Shown here: positions 33,921 through 44,315 of the stretch, piece by piece
How positions within the stretch are numbered: the first letter of the stretch is position 1
How the letters are laid out: each line of letters begins with the position of its first letter
Assembly (NCBI RefSeq): GCF_007992455.1
Contig: NZ_BKAH01000004.1
Location: 1 to 64,000, forward strand
Direction: 5' to 3'
From: Microbacterium saccharophilum
Lineage (GTDB): Bacteria; Actinomycetota; Actinomycetes; Actinomycetales; Microbacteriaceae
Length of the DNA stretch: 64,000 bases
Notes under the pieces: generated by a model
The model's input: the letters and a program-made list of their open reading frames with translations, nothing else
What the model was told of the DNA's origin: nothing
Databases searched by the model: none
Program-made: the position numbers and the translations under genes

Positions 33921-34955
33921 ATGACGCCCGCTCCGCGCCGCCCCGCCGCGCGCACCGCCTCGGCGATCCCGCAGATCTCCTGGCGGGCCCCGCAGCCGGC
34001 GCCCATCGTGCTCGTGTCGGGCCCGGAAGAGGTCTGTGCCGAGCGTGCGACGGCCGGCATCCGCGAATTCCTCCGTGCGGAGGATCCGAGCCTCGAGGTC
34101 TCCGACCTCCGCGCCGACGACTACGCACCCGGGTCGCTCTTCGCCGTCACGTCGCCCTCGCTGTTCGCCGAGCCGCGGCTCGTCCGCGTCACGGGTGTGG
34201 AGAAGTGCAGTGACGCGTTCCTGACCGAGGCGCTCGCGTATCTGGAGTCACCTCAGGACGGAGCGACCGTCGTGCTCCGCCACACGTGCGCGAGCGTGCG
34301 GGGCAAGAAGCTCCTGGATGCCATCCGGTCGGGCACCGGCGGCGGCGTGGAGATCGCGTGCCCGGCCATCAAGCGCGACTCGGACAAGTTCGACTTCGCC
34401 GCGGGGGAGTTCAAGGCCGCGCAGCGCCGCATCGCTCCCGCCGCCCTCCGCGCGCTCGTCTCCGCGTTCGCGGACGATGTGACCGAGCTCGCCGCGGCCT
34501 GCCAGCAGCTCATCTCCGACGTCTCCGGCGACATCGGCGAGGACGTCGTGCAGCGGTACTACGGCGGCCGGGTCGAGGCATCCGCGTTCACCGTCGCCGA
34601 CACGGCCATCGCGGGTCGTTACGGCGAGGCGCTCATCGCGCTGCGGCACGCCCTCGCCAGCGGCGCCGACCCGGTCCCGCTCGTCGCGGCGATCGCCTCC
34701 AAGCTGCGCACGATGGCGCGGGTCGCCGGCTCCCGCGAGCCCGCCCGCGAACTCGCGTCGCGTCTCGGGCTCAAGGACTGGCAGGTCGACCGCGCGCGAC
34801 GCGACCTCGCCGGCTGGTCGGAGGCGTCCCTGGGCATCGCGATCCAGGCCGCGGCACGCGCCGACGCCGAAGTGAAGGGCGCCTCGCGCGACCCCGTGTT
34901 CGCGGTCGAACGCCTCGTCACGGTCATCGCGACCCGCGCGCCGTACGGCGCCTGA
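33921..34955 (+). CDS. holA: DNA polymerase III delta subunit
   Basis: A 344-aa clamp-loader subunit that opens the beta sliding clamp. It has the AAA+-like N-terminal fold (IVLVSGPEEVCAERA ... LFAEPRLVRVTGVEK), lacks a functional P-loop as delta subunits do, and has an all-helical C-terminus (VARTMARVAGSREPARELASRLGLKDWQVDRARRDL-type region). TAGGCT 6 nt before ATG 33921 and a GGAGGG just upstream allow an internal promoter. This comEA-comEC-holA-rpsT(convergent) order is typical of actinobacteria. Confidence 0.95.
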   Translation: MTPAPRRPAARTASAIPQISWRAPQPAPIVLVSGPEEVCAERATAGIREFLRAEDPSLEVSDLRADDYAPGSLFAVTSPSLFAEPRLVRVTGVEKCSDAFLTEALAYLESPQDGATVVLRHTCASVRGKKLLDAIRSGTGGGVEIACPAIKRDSDKFDFAAGEFKAAQRRIAPAALRALVSAFADDVTELAAACQQLISDVSGDIGEDVVQRYYGGRVEASAFTVADTAIAGRYGEALIALRHALASGADPVPLVAAIASKLRTMARVAGSREPARELASRLGLKDWQVDRARRDLAGWSEASLGIAIQAAARADAEVKGASRDPVFAVERLVTVIATRAPYGA

Positions 34956-35003
34956 CCGCGCACACCGTCCGCGCGAGCCCGGCGCGGGTCGCGCCCGGGA
35001 ACG

Positions 35004-35038
35004 ACGAAGGCCCGCCCCCCGGAGGGGCGGGCCTTCGT
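35004..35038 (+). terminator. Bidirectional terminator between holA and rpsT
   Basis: A perfect 15-bp stem ACGAAGGCCCGCCCC / GGGGCGGGCCTTCGT with loop CCGGA lies between two convergent genes and can end both transcripts. Confidence 0.85.
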
Positions 35039-35050
35039 GACAGACGAGGC

Positions 35051-35311
35051 TCAGAGAGCGGCGACCTGCTTCGCGATCGCCGACTTGCGGTTCGCAGCCT
35101 GGTTCTCGTGGATGACGCCCTTGCTCACGGCCTTGTCGAGCTTCTTCGATGCCTGGGCGAGAGCCTTCTCGGCGGCGGCCTTGTCGCCGGCGGCGATGGC
35201 CTCGCGGGTGCGGCGCACCTCGGTCTTCAGGCCGCTCTTGACGGCCTTGTTGCGCTCGTGCGCCTTCTCGTTGGTCTTGTTGCGCTTGATCTGCGACTTG
35301 ATGTTCGCCAC
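35051..35311 (-). CDS. rpsT: Small ribosomal subunit protein S20
   Basis: An 86-aa, Lys/Ala-rich helical protein ([26 protein letters not shown]...) that binds 16S rRNA during 30S assembly. GTG start at 35311. It is monocistronic, transcribed towards holA, and ends at a shared bidirectional terminator. Confidence 0.97.
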   Translation of the reverse strand: MANIKSQIKRNKTNEKAHERNKAVKSGLKTEVRRTREAIAAGDKAAAEKALAQASKKLDKAVSKGVIHENQAANRKSAIAKQVAAL

Positions 35312-35521
35312 GTTCGACGTATCTTTCGTTCGGAGTTATCGATGGATGTGCCGAGAGACAAGAGAGGGCTGTCGCACGGCGGTCGTGTGAGAGAGGAGCC
35401 CACACGCAAGCCAATCACCGAGTCTATCAGGTTTCGCTCCGACGGCCGTGCCGCGGCGCCCGTCGACATCGGGTCGGGCATGATCGATCCTGCCGGATCC
35501 GGCCCGTGACGAAGGAGCACC

Positions 35522-36784
35522 GTGGCATCCTCCCCGCCGCCCGCACGCGTCAGCGCCCGGTGGTTCTCGTTGTTCGCCCTCGCATGGCTTGCGATCTGGG
35601 CCGTGCAGCTGACGCCGCTGCAGCTTCTCATCCCGCTCCAGCTGGACACGCCCGGCGGAGAGGGCGAATGGATCGGCGGCGTCGTGGTTTCGGGGCTCGT
35701 GCTGGGCGTCGGGGGGCTCGTGGCCCTGCTCGCGACGCCTCTCGCCGGTCACCTGTCCGACCGCACCGGCTCGCCCCTCGGCCGCCGGCGGCCGTGGGCA
35801 CTCGCGGGCACGGCGCTCATGACCGTGTCGCTCATCGGAACGGCGTTCGCCTCGGGCCCGCTCGCGGTGGGCCTCGGCTGGACCGGTCTGTCCCTGGGGG
35901 TGGCGATCTCCTCGGCCGCGTTCACCGCCCTCATCGCCGATCAGCTCTCCGACCAGCGCGGCGCGGCCTCCGCGGTCGTCGGGTCCACGCAGGCCGTCGG
36001 GCTCATCGTGGGCGTCGGGACGATCGCGCTCCTCGACCTCGACGTGACGGGCGGGTACCTCGTGCTCGCCGCGCTCGTCGCGGTCTCCGGAGCGGCGGCG
36101 GCTCTGCTGCTGCCCGACCCCGCTCGCGGCATCGCCCTGCCCACGCGGCACGAGCCGCCCGCCGCGCGCTGGGCGGTGCTCCGCAACCGCGACTTCACCT
36201 GGATGCTGGGCGGGCGTTTCGTCGTCAACCTGGGCAACGCGCTCGGGACGACGCTGCTGCTGTTCTTCCTGCGCTATGGCGTCGGCACCCCGGCCGCGCA
36301 GGCCGAGGACGACCTGCTGCTGCTGATCCTCGTGTACACCGTGTTCGTCGTGGCGGCCTCGGTCGTCGGCGGGCGGATCTCGGACCGCACGGGAAACCGC
36401 CGGCGGCTCGTCGTCGGGGCCGCACTCGTCCAGGCGGTCGCCGCCGCCCTTCTCGCGGCGGTGGCGACCTACCCCGTGGCGCTGGTGGCGGCGGCGATCC
36501 TCGGGGTGGGCTTCGGCGCGTTCACGTCGGTGGGCGTCGCACTCGCGACCGATCTCCTTCCCCGCGCGGAGGACCACGCGCGCGACCTCGGCCTCGTCAC
36601 GGTCGCCGCCAACCTGGGCCAGCTGCTCGGCCCGCTCATCGGGGCGGCGCTGGTCGCCCTGGTCGGCGGGTTCTGGCTCCTGTTCGCGAGCGCGGCGCTG
36701 CTCTCGGTCGCGGGCGCCGTCATGACGTCCCGCGTCAGCGCCCGGCATCCATCGTCGCGAGAGCCAGATCCAGCACCGCGTTGA
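35522..36784 (+). CDS. MFS transporter
   Basis: A 420-aa protein with 12 predicted helices. The loop 2-3 signature is GHLSDRTGSPLGRRRPW, and a second copy in the C-terminal half is GGRISDRTGNRRRL. GTG start with GAAGGAG upstream. The loop and overall pattern resemble exporters or sugar-cation symporter-like (GPH/SLC45-like, GRRRPW) members; the substrate is not identifiable. Its last 50 bp overlap the convergent hydrolase gene. Confidence 0.88.
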   Translation: MASSPPPARVSARWFSLFALAWLAIWAVQLTPLQLLIPLQLDTPGGEGEWIGGVVVSGLVLGVGGLVALLATPLAGHLSDRTGSPLGRRRPWALAGTALMTVSLIGTAFASGPLAVGLGWTGLSLGVAISSAAFTALIADQLSDQRGAASAVVGSTQAVGLIVGVGTIALLDLDVTGGYLVLAALVAVSGAAAALLLPDPARGIALPTRHEPPAARWAVLRNRDFTWMLGGRFVVNLGNALGTTLLLFFLRYGVGTPAAQAEDDLLLLILVYTVFVVAASVVGGRISDRTGNRRRLVVGAALVQAVAAALLAAVATYPVALVAAAILGVGFGAFTSVGVALATDLLPRAEDHARDLGLVTVAANLGQLLGPLIGAALVALVGGFWLLFASAALLSVAGAVMTSRVSARHPSSREPDPAPR

Positions 36785-37457
36785 ACACCCGCGGGCGCAT
36801 CGCGGTGACGAGGTGCGTCGTGCGCGGCACCACGATGAGCTCCGAGTCGGGCACGAGCGACACGAAGAGGCGCTCGTTGACGCGCAGCTGGTCGTACTGG
36901 CCGTTGACGAACCACGTCGGCACGTCGATGCGGCGCAGCGCCGCCAGGAGATCGAGGACCGACAGGCTCGCCAGGGCGACGTCCTGCGCGTCGTACGCAT
37001 AGCCGCCGGCACCGAAGTCGCCGCGCGTCTCGGGCGGCAGGGTGCCGGCCAGCACGCGGTCGGTGAACCACTGGCCGCGGCCGGGGAGCGCATTGAACCC
37101 GCGGGCGAGCGTGCGGTACGCCCGCAGCCCCAGCCCTCGGGGGATCGCGCAGCAGGAGGCGGCGATGAAGGCGTCCACGGGCGGACGCGTCTCGCGTCCG
37201 ACGTACTCGATGCACAGGAGGCCGCCCATCGAATGACCGGCCAGCAGCACGCGGCCGCGTGCGGCGGCATCCTGCACTGCAGCGTCGATGGTCCGCATGG
37301 CCTCGTCGAGCGTGAACTCCTCGCCCCGCCGGGTGCCGTGCCCCGGCAGGTCCACGGCGACGGCGGGGATGCCGCGCTCTTCGAGGTGCGCGAGCTGCGC
37401 GCGCCACATCGATGCGGAGGTGCGGATCCCGTGCACCATCACGACCGAGATCGTCAT
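36735..37457 (-). CDS. Alpha/beta hydrolase
   Basis: A 240-aa cytosolic hydrolase. Oxyanion segment VVMVHGIRTSASMW, nucleophile elbow AGHSMGG (Ser76), a late Asp in NGQYDQLRV and His in TTHLV complete a catalytic triad. The lid-like region between 100 and 160 is long. The substrate is unknown; an ester or lactone is plausible. It overlaps the MFS gene tail and follows the nuclease gene terminator on the same strand. Confidence 0.9.
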   Translation of the reverse strand: MTISVVMVHGIRTSASMWRAQLAHLEERGIPAVAVDLPGHGTRRGEEFTLDEAMRTIDAAVQDAAARGRVLLAGHSMGGLLCIEYVGRETRPPVDAFIAASCCAIPRGLGLRAYRTLARGFNALPGRGQWFTDRVLAGTLPPETRGDFGAGGYAYDAQDVALASLSVLDLLAALRRIDVPTWFVNGQYDQLRVNERLFVSLVPDSELIVVPRTTHLVTAMRPRVFNAVLDLALATMDAGR

Positions 37458-37470
37458 GGCCTCAGCCTAG

Positions 37471-37496
37471 GAGGGGCGGCGCGGGCGCCGCCCCTC
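37471..37496 (-). terminator. Terminator of the extracellular nuclease gene
   Basis: GAGGGGCGGCGC / GCGCCGCCCCTC forms a perfect 12-bp stem just past the nuclease stop codon and before the hydrolase start. No clear T-run, as usual in high-GC genomes. Confidence 0.65.
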
Positions 37497-37508
37497 CCGG
37501 AGCCGGGA

Positions 37509-40500
37509 TCAGCGAACGACCCGCACACTCACCGTGCGGCTGGAGGACCCCTCGACCGTCTGGGGGTCGCTCGGCACGAAGACGGCCGTGTACTGGTGGA
37601 TGCCGCGGCTCAGGGTGCCGAGCCGGAGCGTCGCCGTGCCGGACTTCACGGTCGCCGTGCCGACGAGCGTGCCGTCGGCGCCGCCCTCGCGGAACTCCAC
37701 GACACCGCTCGGGCGCCCGCCGTCCTGCGTCACGGCGGCCACGAGGGTCGTCGGGAGCAGGCGGTTGATGTGGATCGGCAGGATCGCCCACAGGCGCGTC
37801 TGCGTCTCCGCCTTCACCTGCGCGGCCTCGACCGTCAGCGGCACGGTGACGACCGTGCCGGACGGCGCGGCTGTCAGGGTGAGGGCCGCCGCGCCGGCAG
37901 GCGTGCCGGCGGGGAGCGTCACCGACACGGTGGCGGCGCCGCCCGTGACGGGGACGGACCCCAGCACGGTCTCGCCGAGCGCGACCGCCAGCGTCGTGTT
38001 CAGCGGCGCACCCCGGCTCGTGAGGTCCAGGCCCGCGACGGAGAACTGCACCGTCTCCCCGGCCCGCACGCTCTCCGGCACGCCGGCCACCTGCACGGCG
38101 CGACGGGCGAAGGAGGGCTCGAGCGGGGAGTTGTCGGCGATGTAGTCGACCCACGCCTGGTAGTCCTGCAGGCCCGTGTCGACGTAGTCGGTGCCCTGCG
38201 TGAACACGCGGAAGTTGTCTCCGCCGGTCGCCAGGAACGAGAACGTGCCGATGCGGTACTGCCCGGCCGGGTCGAGCGGCTGCCCGTCGACCGTGACCGA
38301 TGTGATGCGCTGCCCCTCGGGTAGGGACGGGTCGAACGTGTAGGACACGTTGTCACTGAGCCCCAGCTGGAGGTAGGGGCGCTGCGGGATGTTCCCCGCG
38401 GCATCCCGCTGCCACTGCTGCTCGAGCATCGTGGTGAACTGCGCCCCGGTGAGCGTCACGAGGGCCAGGGTGTTGTTGAACGGCAGCACCGCGTTGGCCT
38501 GCGAGAACGAGACCGTCCCGTCCGCCATCCCCGGGATGGCCGTCGCGCCGAACTCGGCCTGCGTGTCCCACAGGTCGGCGCGCAGGCCGCCCGGGTTCGT
38601 GACGCCGATCGTCGCACCGTTCGGCAGGTCGGCGAGCGAGTCGCGCAGCATGTTGCCCACCGCGTTGCCGAGCGAGGACTCCGCGGCGCGGTTGTCGCGC
38701 GTGCCGCCCGTGTAGACACCGTCGACGTACGATCCGCCGCTGAAGGCCGTCGTGATGTCGCCGCCGACCTCGCCGATGGCCGTGTTGCCGATCTCGGCGG
38801 CGTCGGCCAGGGCCTTCTTCACGATCTCCGAGACGGCCGCGACGCGGTCGTACTGGGCGATGAGCGTGGCGTCGTCGATCGTGGTGCGGTTGACGTTGCG
38901 CTCGGTGTGCGCCGTGATCTCGCCGGTGGCCGGGTCGACCGTCAGCGTGATCTCGCCGATCCGCGCGCCGTACGAGCCGGTCTGGACGACGGGCCGCGTG
39001 CGGTCCGTGCCGGGGATCGGCGCCGACCACGCGTACTCCTTGTGCGTGTGGCCGGTGAAGATCGCGGCGACCTCGGGGGAGGTGTCCTCGATAAGGGAGG
39101 CGAAGGGCCCGCCGGCGGCGATCTCCTCCTCGAGCGTCGCGCCGTCCGAGGTACCGGCCCCGGCGCCCTCGTGGTACAGCGCGATGAGCACGTCCGCCTC
39201 GCCGTTCGCGGCGTCGCCGTCGGTCAGCTGCGCCGACACGCGGTTCACGGCCTCGACGGGGTCGCCGAAGGCGAGATCGACGATGCCGGCCGGGGAGACG
39301 AGCGAGGGGGTCTCCTCGGTGACGGCGCCGATGACGCCGACCGTGAGGCCGCCGGCATCCAGCAGCGCGTACTCGTCGAGCGCGGGCGTCTCGGTGCCCG
39401 CGAGGTACACGTTGGCACCCAGCTGCGGCGCGTCGAACGCGTCGGACACGCGGCCGGACAGGTCGGCCCACCCGCGGTCGAACTCGTGGTTGCCGACGGC
39501 GGATGCCTGCAGGCCGAGCGCGTTGAGCACATCGATGGTCGGCTGGTCCTTGGCGACCGCCGACGGGAACAGCGACGCGCCGATGTTGTCGCCCGCGGAG
39601 AGGAACAGCACGGGACCGGATGCGGCGTCCCGCAGCTGCTCGACCGTTCCGGCGAACTTCACGGTGTTGTTGTCGATGCGGCCGTGGAAGTCGTTGATGC
39701 CCAGCAGCGTCAGGGTGACCGGCGCCGCGTCGGCGTCGAGGCCCACGAGCACGGGGTCGTGGTCGCTCGAGCGGTAGACGTCGGGCGCGTAGAACTCGGC
39801 ACCGTGCGAACGGAACCGGCTGTACTCCAGCGCCACCGACTCGCCCGAGTTGATGTTCCAGACGTCGGCGCCGGTGGCCCGGTCGCGCGCCGCCTGGTTC
39901 AGCAGCACGTGGTCGAGCGACCCGGACAGGCCGGAGAAGCTGTACGACTGCGTCGGGACGTCGAAGGCCTGCTCCGCGTCGGCGTAGCCGGCGTCGTAGA
40001 GCACCTGCAGCGGGTCCTCCTGACCGTACGAGTTGAAGTCGCCGACGAGGGCGACGGCGTCCACATCGCCGCGGATGGTCGACACCCAGTCGCGCAGCGC
40101 CGTCGCCTGGCGGACGCGGGACTCGTTGGACGAGCCCTGCCCGTCGCCGGCGTCGGCGTCGCCGGGCCAGGGCCCGGCGGATCCCTTGGACTTGAAGTGG
40201 TTCACGACGAACAGCAACGGCGCGCCGCCGCCCGCGGGTTCGAAGACCTGCGCGATGGGCTCGCGGGCGTTGCCGAACGCCTCGCCGGCGCCGCTCTGGT
40301 CGCCGAGCGCGCGCGCCGCGCCGACCGGGCTGACGGCGGCGGGCTGGTAGATGATCGCGTTCGTGATGACGTCCTGCTCGGACACGTCCGGCAGGTCGGC
40401 CGACGAGGGGACGTACGCCCACGTGCCGGCACCGGCCGCGGCGTTGAGCGCGGCGACCAGGGTCGCGGTGGCCTCGTCGGCCTGTTCGCCGAGGGCCGCG

Positions 40501-42227
40501 GAGTTCTCGATCTCCATGAGGCCGACGACGTCGGCATCCAGCGCCCGGATGGCCGCGACGATCTTGTCCTGCTGGCGCGTCAGGTCGGCGGCGTCCCACG
40601 CCCCGCGCTGGTCGCACCCGTCGCGGACCGTCACCCCGTCGCCGAGGCGGTCGGTGTACGCGACGCACGAGGCGTCCTCGCTCCCGAGGGTCGTGAAGTA
40701 GTTGAGGACGTTGAACGAGGCGATCGACAGGTCGCCGCCGACGGCGTCGGGAGCCGGGGTCCGCGGGTTCGCGAACGCGACCCCGTCCGCCCCGGTGCCG
40801 TCGCCGACGAGCGGGGTCGTGGGGTTCAGCTTCCAGGCGTTGTTGCGGTAATCGACGATCACGGGTGCCGCGAAGGTGAGCGAGGCGCCGACGACGACCG
40901 GTTCGGTCAGCGAGACGTAGGCCGGGATGAGGGCGCTGTTCGCGGCGCTCAGGTAGTTGATCGTGGTGCCGTCGTCGAGGGTCACGGCGCGGGCGGCGTT
41001 GTCTGCGGCGATCGCGGCGGCCTCCGGGGTGCCGGGGCGCGCGGCGTCGGTGGGCTGGCGCAGGGGAGTGGTGCCCGCCGCCAGGCCGACCTCGCCGTAC
41101 TGGTTGGTGGCGTAGGTGTTGCTCACCGTGAACGCGCCCTGCGGCTGCACGAGCATCGACTCCAGCGCCTCCCGCTCGGCAGGGGTGGCCGGCCAGGGGA
41201 CGGTCGCGGGGATCGGAGCCGCGGCGTCCGCGATCTTGGTCGCGCCGCCGGCGGCGACGGTCAGCTCGGTGAGGCCGCTGAACTCCGAGACGACGCCGGT
41301 CACCTCGACCGTGTCGCCGAGCGCGACCTCGCCGACGGCGCCGGGCGCGTAGACGAAGAGGGCATCGGATGCCGTGTGCGCCGCGTCGAGCGCGCCGCCG
41401 GTGCCGGGGGTCTGGATGACGTACCCGTTGAAGCCGCCCTGCGGGTAGTGCGCCGTGACGACTCCGGTCGTGGTCACGGTCGCGCCGGCCAGCGGCGACG
41501 CGTCGCCGGTGCCCTGGATCTCGGCGATCGTGGCGGTCGTCGGCTCGGGTTCGGGGTCTCCGCCGCCGTCGCCCAGGGCCGTCGGGGTGGGCGCGCCGAG
41601 GGTGAAGTCCGCCGCGTTGTCGGCGGTGTTCGTGAACGCCGCGTCGCGGGCGATGCTGCGGGCGTTGTCGGTGCGGGGAGCCGCCGCCGAGCCGGCGAAC
41701 GCGTTCGCGCTGCCCCAGCCGACCAGGTCGACGACCTGCTCGAGCGCGGCCACGCCGGTCGCGCCGACGAGCGCGGTCTGCGCCGACACGAGCGCGACCT
41801 TGCCCTCCGAGCCGCTCATCGCGATCGTGCCTTCGACGTCCGGGGTGAAGGCGGGCAGGGCGGTGTTGGCCCCGGTCGCCTGCCCGACCAGGAGCTGCTC
41901 ACCCGCCGGGAGCGTCACGCCCGTGAGGTTCGTGACCTGCCAGGAGGTGCCCGACGCCGAGGCGTACTGCACGCTGTAGGCGCCGAGGTCGACGGCCGTG
42001 TCGCCGACGTTCGCGAGCTCGATGAAGTCCCGGTTCCAGGCGGCTCCGCTGTTGCCGCCGCCGCCGTAGACCTCGCTGATAACGATGTCGGCATCGGGGC
42101 TGACGGCCGCGACGGCGACGCTCGGGGTGAGCGCGATGCCGGCGGATGCCGTGATGGTGGCGGCGAAGATCGCGCCCAGCCGAAGTCGGGCCGGGCGCGC
42201 GGAGGGGCGGTCGGTGTGCTGCGTCAC
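37509..42227 (-). CDS. Secreted ExeM/NucH-type nuclease fused to 5'-nucleotidase
   Basis: A 1572-aa exported protein. The start GTG 42227 (GGGAGA upstream) gives a Sec signal peptide (RLRLGAIFAATITASAGIALTPSVAVAA). In order: lamin-tail domain (VISEVYGGGGNSGAAWNRDFIELAN), OB-like domain (IAEIQGTGDASPLAG), endonuclease/exonuclease/phosphatase domain (SIASFNVLNYF, GLMEIENSA, NHFKSKGS, LVGDFNSYGQ, SSDHDPVLVGL), metallophosphatase (LLGINDFHGRIDNN, NHEFDRGW, GHTHKEY), 5'-nucleotidase C-terminal domain (VTVDGQPLDPAGQYRIGTF), and a C-terminal Ig-like domain. It likely degrades extracellular DNA and dephosphorylates the nucleotides for phosphate or nucleoside scavenging. No LPXTG is visible, so it is probably released. 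Confidence 0.93.
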   Translation of the reverse strand: MTQHTDRPSARPARLRLGAIFAATITASAGIALTPSVAVAAVSPDADIVISEVYGGGGNSGAAWNRDFIELANVGDTAVDLGAYSVQYASASGTSWQVTNLTGVTLPAGEQLLVGQATGANTALPAFTPDVEGTIAMSGSEGKVALVSAQTALVGATGVAALEQVVDLVGWGSANAFAGSAAAPRTDNARSIARDAAFTNTADNAADFTLGAPTPTALGDGGGDPEPEPTTATIAEIQGTGDASPLAGATVTTTGVVTAHYPQGGFNGYVIQTPGTGGALDAAHTASDALFVYAPGAVGEVALGDTVEVTGVVSEFSGLTELTVAAGGATKIADAAAPIPATVPWPATPAEREALESMLVQPQGAFTVSNTYATNQYGEVGLAAGTTPLRQPTDAARPGTPEAAAIAADNAARAVTLDDGTTINYLSAANSALIPAYVSLTEPVVVGASLTFAAPVIVDYRNNAWKLNPTTPLVGDGTGADGVAFANPRTPAPDAVGGDLSIASFNVLNYFTTLGSEDASCVAYTDRLGDGVTVRDGCDQRGAWDAADLTRQQDKIVAAIRALDADVVGLMEIENSAALGEQADEATATLVAALNAAAGAGTWAYVPSSADLPDVSEQDVITNAIIYQPAAVSPVGAARALGDQSGAGEAFGNAREPIAQVFEPAGGGAPLLFVVNHFKSKGSAGPWPGDADAGDGQGSSNESRVRQATALRDWVSTIRGDVDAVALVGDFNSYGQEDPLQVLYDAGYADAEQAFDVPTQSYSFSGLSGSLDHVLLNQAARDRATGADVWNINSGESVALEYSRFRSHGAEFYAPDVYRSSDHDPVLVGLDADAAPVTLTLLGINDFHGRIDNNTVKFAGTVEQLRDAASGPVLFLSAGDNIGASLFPSAVAKDQPTIDVLNALGLQASAVGNHEFDRGWADLSGRVSDAFDAPQLGANVYLAGTETPALDEYALLDAGGLTVGVIGAVTEETPSLVSPAGIVDLAFGDPVEAVNRVSAQLTDGDAANGEADVLIALYHEGAGAGTSDGATLEEEIAAGGPFASLIEDTSPEVAAIFTGHTHKEYAWSAPIPGTDRTRPVVQTGSYGARIGEITLTVDPATGEITAHTERNVNRTTIDDATLIAQYDRVAAVSEIVKKALADAAEIGNTAIGEVGGDITTAFSGGSYVDGVYTGGTRDNRAAESSLGNAVGNMLRDSLADLPNGATIGVTNPGGLRADLWDTQAEFGATAIPGMADGTVSFSQANAVLPFNNTLALVTLTGAQFTTMLEQQWQRDAAGNIPQRPYLQLGLSDNVSYTFDPSLPEGQRITSVTVDGQPLDPAGQYRIGTFSFLATGGDNFRVFTQGTDYVDTGLQDYQAWVDYIADNSPLEPSFARRAVQVAGVPESVRAGETVQFSVAGLDLTSRGAPLNTTLAVALGETVLGSVPVTGGAATVSVTLPAGTPAGAAALTLTAAPSGTVVTVPLTVEAAQVKAETQTRLWAILPIHINRLLPTTLVAAVTQDGGRPSGVVEFREGGADGTLVGTATVKSGTATLRLGTLSRGIHQYTAVFVPSDPQTVEGSSSRTVSVRVVR

Positions 42228-42451
42228 AGTGTGTGTTCTCCCGTGCGGCTCGGGCGCGTGAGGGTTTCGCGCAGAATCCGTCCGCAACACCGAGCATTCG
42301 GTGGAACCGGCCCGTTCGACAAGTGACAGATCGGTTAACTCTTTCTCATCGAACCCGTTCTGGCGTGTCACGCTCGGGACCCCGTATCGTTCACCGCTCG
42401 CGGACGCCGCCGCGCAGCATCCCGCTTCCCCGCCGGTAGACTTCACGGGAC

Positions 42452-44305
42452 ATGTCACCCCGTGCCCTGAAGCCTCTCGAGCCGTCTGCGACCCCTCCTG
42501 AGCTGATCCGCAATTTCTGCATCATCGCCCACATCGACCACGGCAAGTCCACGCTGGCCGACCGGATGCTGCAGATCACCGGCGTGGTCTCCGACCGCGA
42601 CATGCGCGCGCAGTACCTGGACCGCATGGACATCGAGCGCGAGCGCGGCATCACGATCAAGTCGCAGGCCGTGCGGATGCCGTGGACGACGCCGGAGGGC
42701 ACCTTCGCGCTGAACATGATCGACACGCCCGGGCACGTGGACTTCACCTACGAGGTGTCGCGCTCGCTCGCCGCCTGCGAGGGCGCCATCCTGCTGGTCG
42801 ACGCGGCGCAGGGCATCGAGGCCCAGACGCTCGCGAACCTGTACCTGGCACTGGAGAACGATCTGCAGATCATCCCGGTGCTGAACAAGATCGACCTGCC
42901 GGCAGCCGACCCGGAGAAGTACGCGAAGGAGCTCGCCGGTCTCATCGGCGGACGTCCCGAAGACGTCCTGCGGGTCAGCGGCAAGACCGGCATGGGGGTC
43001 GAGGAGCTCCTCGACCACGTCGTCGCGCAGATCCCGGCTCCCCAGGGCGACCCGGACGCCCCGTCCCGCGCCATGATCTTCGACTCGGTCTACGACGCGT
43101 ACCGCGGCGTCATCACGTACGTCCGCATGATCGACGGGTCGCTGAAGCCGCGCGAGCGCATCCAGATGATGTCGACCCGCGCGGTGCACGAGCTGCTCGA
43201 GATCGGCGTGTCCTCGCCCGAACCCGTTCCCACGAAGGGTCTCGGGGTCGGCGAGGTCGGCTACCTCATCACGGGCGTGAAGGACGTGCGGCAGTCGAAG
43301 GTCGGCGACACCGTGACGAACGCGGCGAAGCCGTCGTCCTCTCCGCTGCCGGGCTACACCGACCCGAAGCCGATGGTCTTCTCCGGGCTGTACCCGATCG
43401 ACGGCAGCGACTACCCCGTGCTCCGCGAAGCGCTCGACAAGCTCAAGCTGTCCGACGCGTCCCTGAACTACGAGCCGGAGACCTCCGTCGCCCTGGGCTT
43501 CGGGTTCCGCTGCGGGTTCCTGGGTCTGCTCCACCTGGAGATCGTGACGGAGCGACTGGAGCGCGAATTCGGTCTCGACCTCATCTCCACCGCGCCGTCG
43601 GTGACCTACGAGGTCGTCACCGACGACAAGAAGACCTTCACCGTCACCAACCCGAGCGAGTTCCCGTCCGGGACGAAGATCTCCAGCGTCACGGAGCCGA
43701 TGGTGAAGGCCGCGATCCTCGCGCCCAAGGACTACGTCGGCACGATCATGGAGCTCTGCCAGTCGCGTCGCGGCACACTGCTGGGCATGGAGTACCTCGG
43801 CGAGGACCGCGTCGAGATCCGCTACAGCATGCCGCTCGGCGAGATCGTCTTCGACTTCTTCGACCACCTGAAGTCCAAGACCGCCGGCTACGCGTCGCTG
43901 GACTACGAGCCGAGCGGCGACCAGGAGGCCGATCTCGTGAAGGTCGACATCCTGCTGCAGGGCGAGCCCGTCGACGCGTTCAGCGCGATCGTGCACCGCG
44001 ACAAGGCCTACGCGTACGGCGTGCTCATGACCGAGCGCCTGAAGAAGCTCATCCCGCGCCAGCAGTTCGAGGTGCCCATCCAGGCCGCCATCGGCGCCCG
44101 CATCATCGCCCGCGAATCGATCCGCGCCATGCGCAAGGACGTCCTCGCCAAGTGCTACGGCGGCGACATCAGCCGCAAGCGCAAGCTGCTGGAGAAGCAG
44201 AAGGAGGGCAAGAAGCGCATGAAGATGGTCGGTCGCGTCGAGGTCCCCCAGGAGGCGTTCATCGCCGCCCTCTCCGGCGACGTCGAGAGCAAGGACAAGA
44301 AGTAG
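42452..44305 (+). CDS. lepA: Elongation factor 4 (ribosomal back-translocase)
   Basis: A 617-aa translational GTPase. G1 [14 protein letters not shown], switch II region [12 protein letters not shown], and NKIDLPAA are present, followed by domains II, III, V and the LepA-specific C-terminal domain ([23 protein letters not shown]). It remobilises stalled ribosomes. TAGACT (42437-42442) is a possible -10. It starts divergently from the nuclease gene across a 224-bp gap. Confidence 0.97.
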   Translation: MSPRALKPLEPSATPPELIRNFCIIAHIDHGKSTLADRMLQITGVVSDRDMRAQYLDRMDIERERGITIKSQAVRMPWTTPEGTFALNMIDTPGHVDFTYEVSRSLAACEGAILLVDAAQGIEAQTLANLYLALENDLQIIPVLNKIDLPAADPEKYAKELAGLIGGRPEDVLRVSGKTGMGVEELLDHVVAQIPAPQGDPDAPSRAMIFDSVYDAYRGVITYVRMIDGSLKPRERIQMMSTRAVHELLEIGVSSPEPVPTKGLGVGEVGYLITGVKDVRQSKVGDTVTNAAKPSSSPLPGYTDPKPMVFSGLYPIDGSDYPVLREALDKLKLSDASLNYEPETSVALGFGFRCGFLGLLHLEIVTERLEREFGLDLISTAPSVTYEVVTDDKKTFTVTNPSEFPSGTKISSVTEPMVKAAILAPKDYVGTIMELCQSRRGTLLGMEYLGEDRVEIRYSMPLGEIVFDFFDHLKSKTAGYASLDYEPSGDQEADLVKVDILLQGEPVDAFSAIVHRDKAYAYGVLMTERLKKLIPRQQFEVPIQAAIGARIIARESIRAMRKDVLAKCYGGDISRKRKLLEKQKEGKKRMKMVGRVEVPQEAFIAALSGDVESKDKK

Positions 44306-44315
44306 GCTGGAGCCC

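Noticed and set aside
38907..42326. 1139-codon + strand frame opposite the nuclease gene
   Set aside because: Antisense shadow; the - strand has a signal peptide and complete nuclease and nucleotidase motifs.
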